Shown one piece after another: positions 62,447-64,000 of a stretch of DNA of 64,000 nucleotides. This DNA comes from Euryodendron excelsum (lineage: Eukaryota > Streptophyta > Magnoliopsida > Ericales > Pentaphylacaceae), in contig CM065390.1 in assembly GCA_033060915.1 (NCBI GenBank), forward strand, positions 24,007,001-24,071,000. Reading direction: 5' to 3'. How positions within the stretch are numbered: the first letter of the stretch is position 1; each line of letters begins with the position of its first letter. A program made the translations under genes and the position numbers. A model generated the notes under the pieces. It worked only from the letters and a program-made list of their open reading frames with translations. It ran no database searches and was not told the origin of the DNA.

Positions 62447-63150
62447 AAAAATTATGTACATACTAAAAATATCTCAAGCAATTTTTAATGCTTGAAGCTT
62501 GACCAAGTCTCTTTATTTAATGACCTAAGGCTCTCCAGAATATCTCCATAATATTTCTAGCTATAGGCACTCTTGAATCTTGTTGGAAAATTCAATGATT
62601 GACCAAACCTTTCATACTTGTGCTATATTTCATACCAATAAATCTTCAAACCCGAAAATACAAAATTTCATTAATATTTGAAGATTAATGACTGTATCTC
62701 CTAGATATAGTATTATTAAGTGTGTATGGAAGGAAATTATACCCTCTGATTTATCTATTGAATCAAGTTTCTTTAAAATATTGATTCAACATGATCTTGC
62801 ATTTAATTGTAATATAGTTTACATACTTGATTTCCAACATATATTTGAATTCAAATTTAAATGTCCTCTAGAAATTTTCTCGAAATAAACTTACATTTAA
62901 ATTCCAAAATCCACATAGATGCTTCATCAAGATTTTGGTTGTGCTAGATTTTCCATGTGAGTTGCATTAACTACTCCTTATAATTTAATCTGTAATACTA
63001 CATAATAACACAACTAAAATCAAGATTAAACATATTCAAAAAATCATAATAATTTAATAAACATTTATCAATCAAATACCAAAATATGTTATCATTAAAA
63101 TCATATAATAAAATCAATTGAATAACCATGAGGCTAACACTCACAATCAC
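62447..63150. repeat. LTR-like relic A, continued
   Basis: GAATCAAGTTTCTTTAAAA (about 62760) and TTATCATTAAAATCATATA followed by AGGCTAACA (about 63090-63140) parallel the end of relic B (about 60477 and 60645-60700). This suggests that the insertions between 58962 and 62446 split an older copy. Confidence 0.45.
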
Positions 63151-64000
63151 AGTCGACATTTAGCTTGATTATGATACTTTGGTAGGTGACTGAAATGATC
63201 ATCAAGGCTTGAATTCTTTTGCCTTCACACTTACTTGGGACCAACTTTGAATGAAAAAGAAAGATCAAGATACAAGGCTAAAGTTTGGCAGGTGGGGTAA
63301 GTTTGAATTGCTCAAAATTTTATTTCTCTAACCAGAGTTTTCCCCATTGATGGATATCTTAGCTTTATTTTACATCATGTTTGAAACTTGAGGAAAGAAT
63401 AGGAAAGAAAGGAAAAAACAATTATTTTCCTTTGTTCCTCTGGTTTCTAGTTTTGGAGGGAAGGGAAAAAAATTTAAAGAAAGAAAATTTAAATGTTTCT
63501 TTCCCACTTCCTTCACTTCCTCAAGTTCTGAACAAGAAAGCCTTATTTGAATGTAACTTTTTACGGGCTTTTGGATTTCACTTCTAACATTTTACTAGTT
63601 TTTAGTCTTGACTTTTAATATAAAAACAAAAGCTAGCCAAAACTAATCCAAAAAAGGTTAAAAGAAATAGAATGTTAGTTGAAAAAATGCCCGTAAAACC
63701 CAAAAGTTAAAACTAAAATCTGATAAAATACCTTTCACTAGCTAGCAACTAATACTTTAGTTCTTTGGAGAAAAACTATACTGTTGACCTAGTAATAACT
63801 TTTAATTGAGGAGGATCAAAATGGGGTGCTTCAGTAAAAAATACATATAATTAAAACACACACACAGACACACACAGAAAAAACCCACATATCTAGCAAT
63901 TAAATTGCTTCTTTATTTGATAATAATGGTTCAGGTTAATTACATTTTGCACCCTTACACTTTACATCAAATTCTATCTCAGAATTTTTACTTTCAATTG
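63151..64000. other. Intergenic DNA, nothing recognised
   Basis: AT-rich sequence with a short AC-rich repeat near 63858-63880. No gene or element ends were seen. Confidence 0.55.

Noticed and set aside
1..64000. CRISPR arrays, operons, biosynthetic gene clusters
   Set aside because: No regularly spaced short repeats with unique spacers. The genes are intron-bearing plant genes of unrelated function.

Overview
This is a stretch of nuclear DNA from a flowering plant, most likely a eudicot. The evidence is AT-rich intergenic DNA, long introns, plant-specific gene families (class XI myosin, AT-hook/PPC protein, subfamily II ethylene receptor) and heavy loading with plant LTR retrotransposons, MITEs and SINE-like repeats. 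The species cannot be fixed from the sequence alone.

Layout. (1) 28-881, + strand: the last three exons of a class XI myosin, the end of the globular tail. (2) 5404-21392, - strand: a complete 15-exon gene for a 1085-aa DDT-domain chromatin protein of the RLT3 type. It has no homeobox, and one of its introns uses a GC donor. (3) 22188-44727, + strand: a 6-exon gene for a 372-aa AT-hook/PPC (AHL) protein. It shares a 795-bp divergent promoter region with the RLT3-type gene. Its introns are swollen by transposons; intron 3 alone is 13.2 kb. It holds a 3.9-kb inverted repeat with a nested solo LTR, a LINE fragment and an antisense, decayed Ty1/copia element. Intron 2 holds two sister MITEs with intact target-site duplications. 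(4) 44728-53382: intergenic, with a 1.8-kb non-autonomous LTR element that has a Tat/Athila-like leader. (5) 53383-56826, + strand: a complete two-exon ethylene receptor of the EIN4/ETR2 subfamily (771 aa). (6) 56827-64000: intergenic, with a hAT-type MITE and a nested cluster of related long LTRs.

The four host genes belong to unrelated processes: organelle transport on actin, ISWI-type chromatin remodelling, AT-rich DNA binding and ethylene perception. Nothing suggests an operon-like unit or biosynthetic cluster. The head-to-head RLT3/AHL pair is the only arrangement that might mean shared regulation, since both products act on chromatin. Exon boundaries were read by hand from reading frame, splice consensus and family knowledge, without transcript evidence. 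I found no convincing undescribed system. The most unusual structures are the large inverted repeat inside the AHL intron and the nested LTR relationships.
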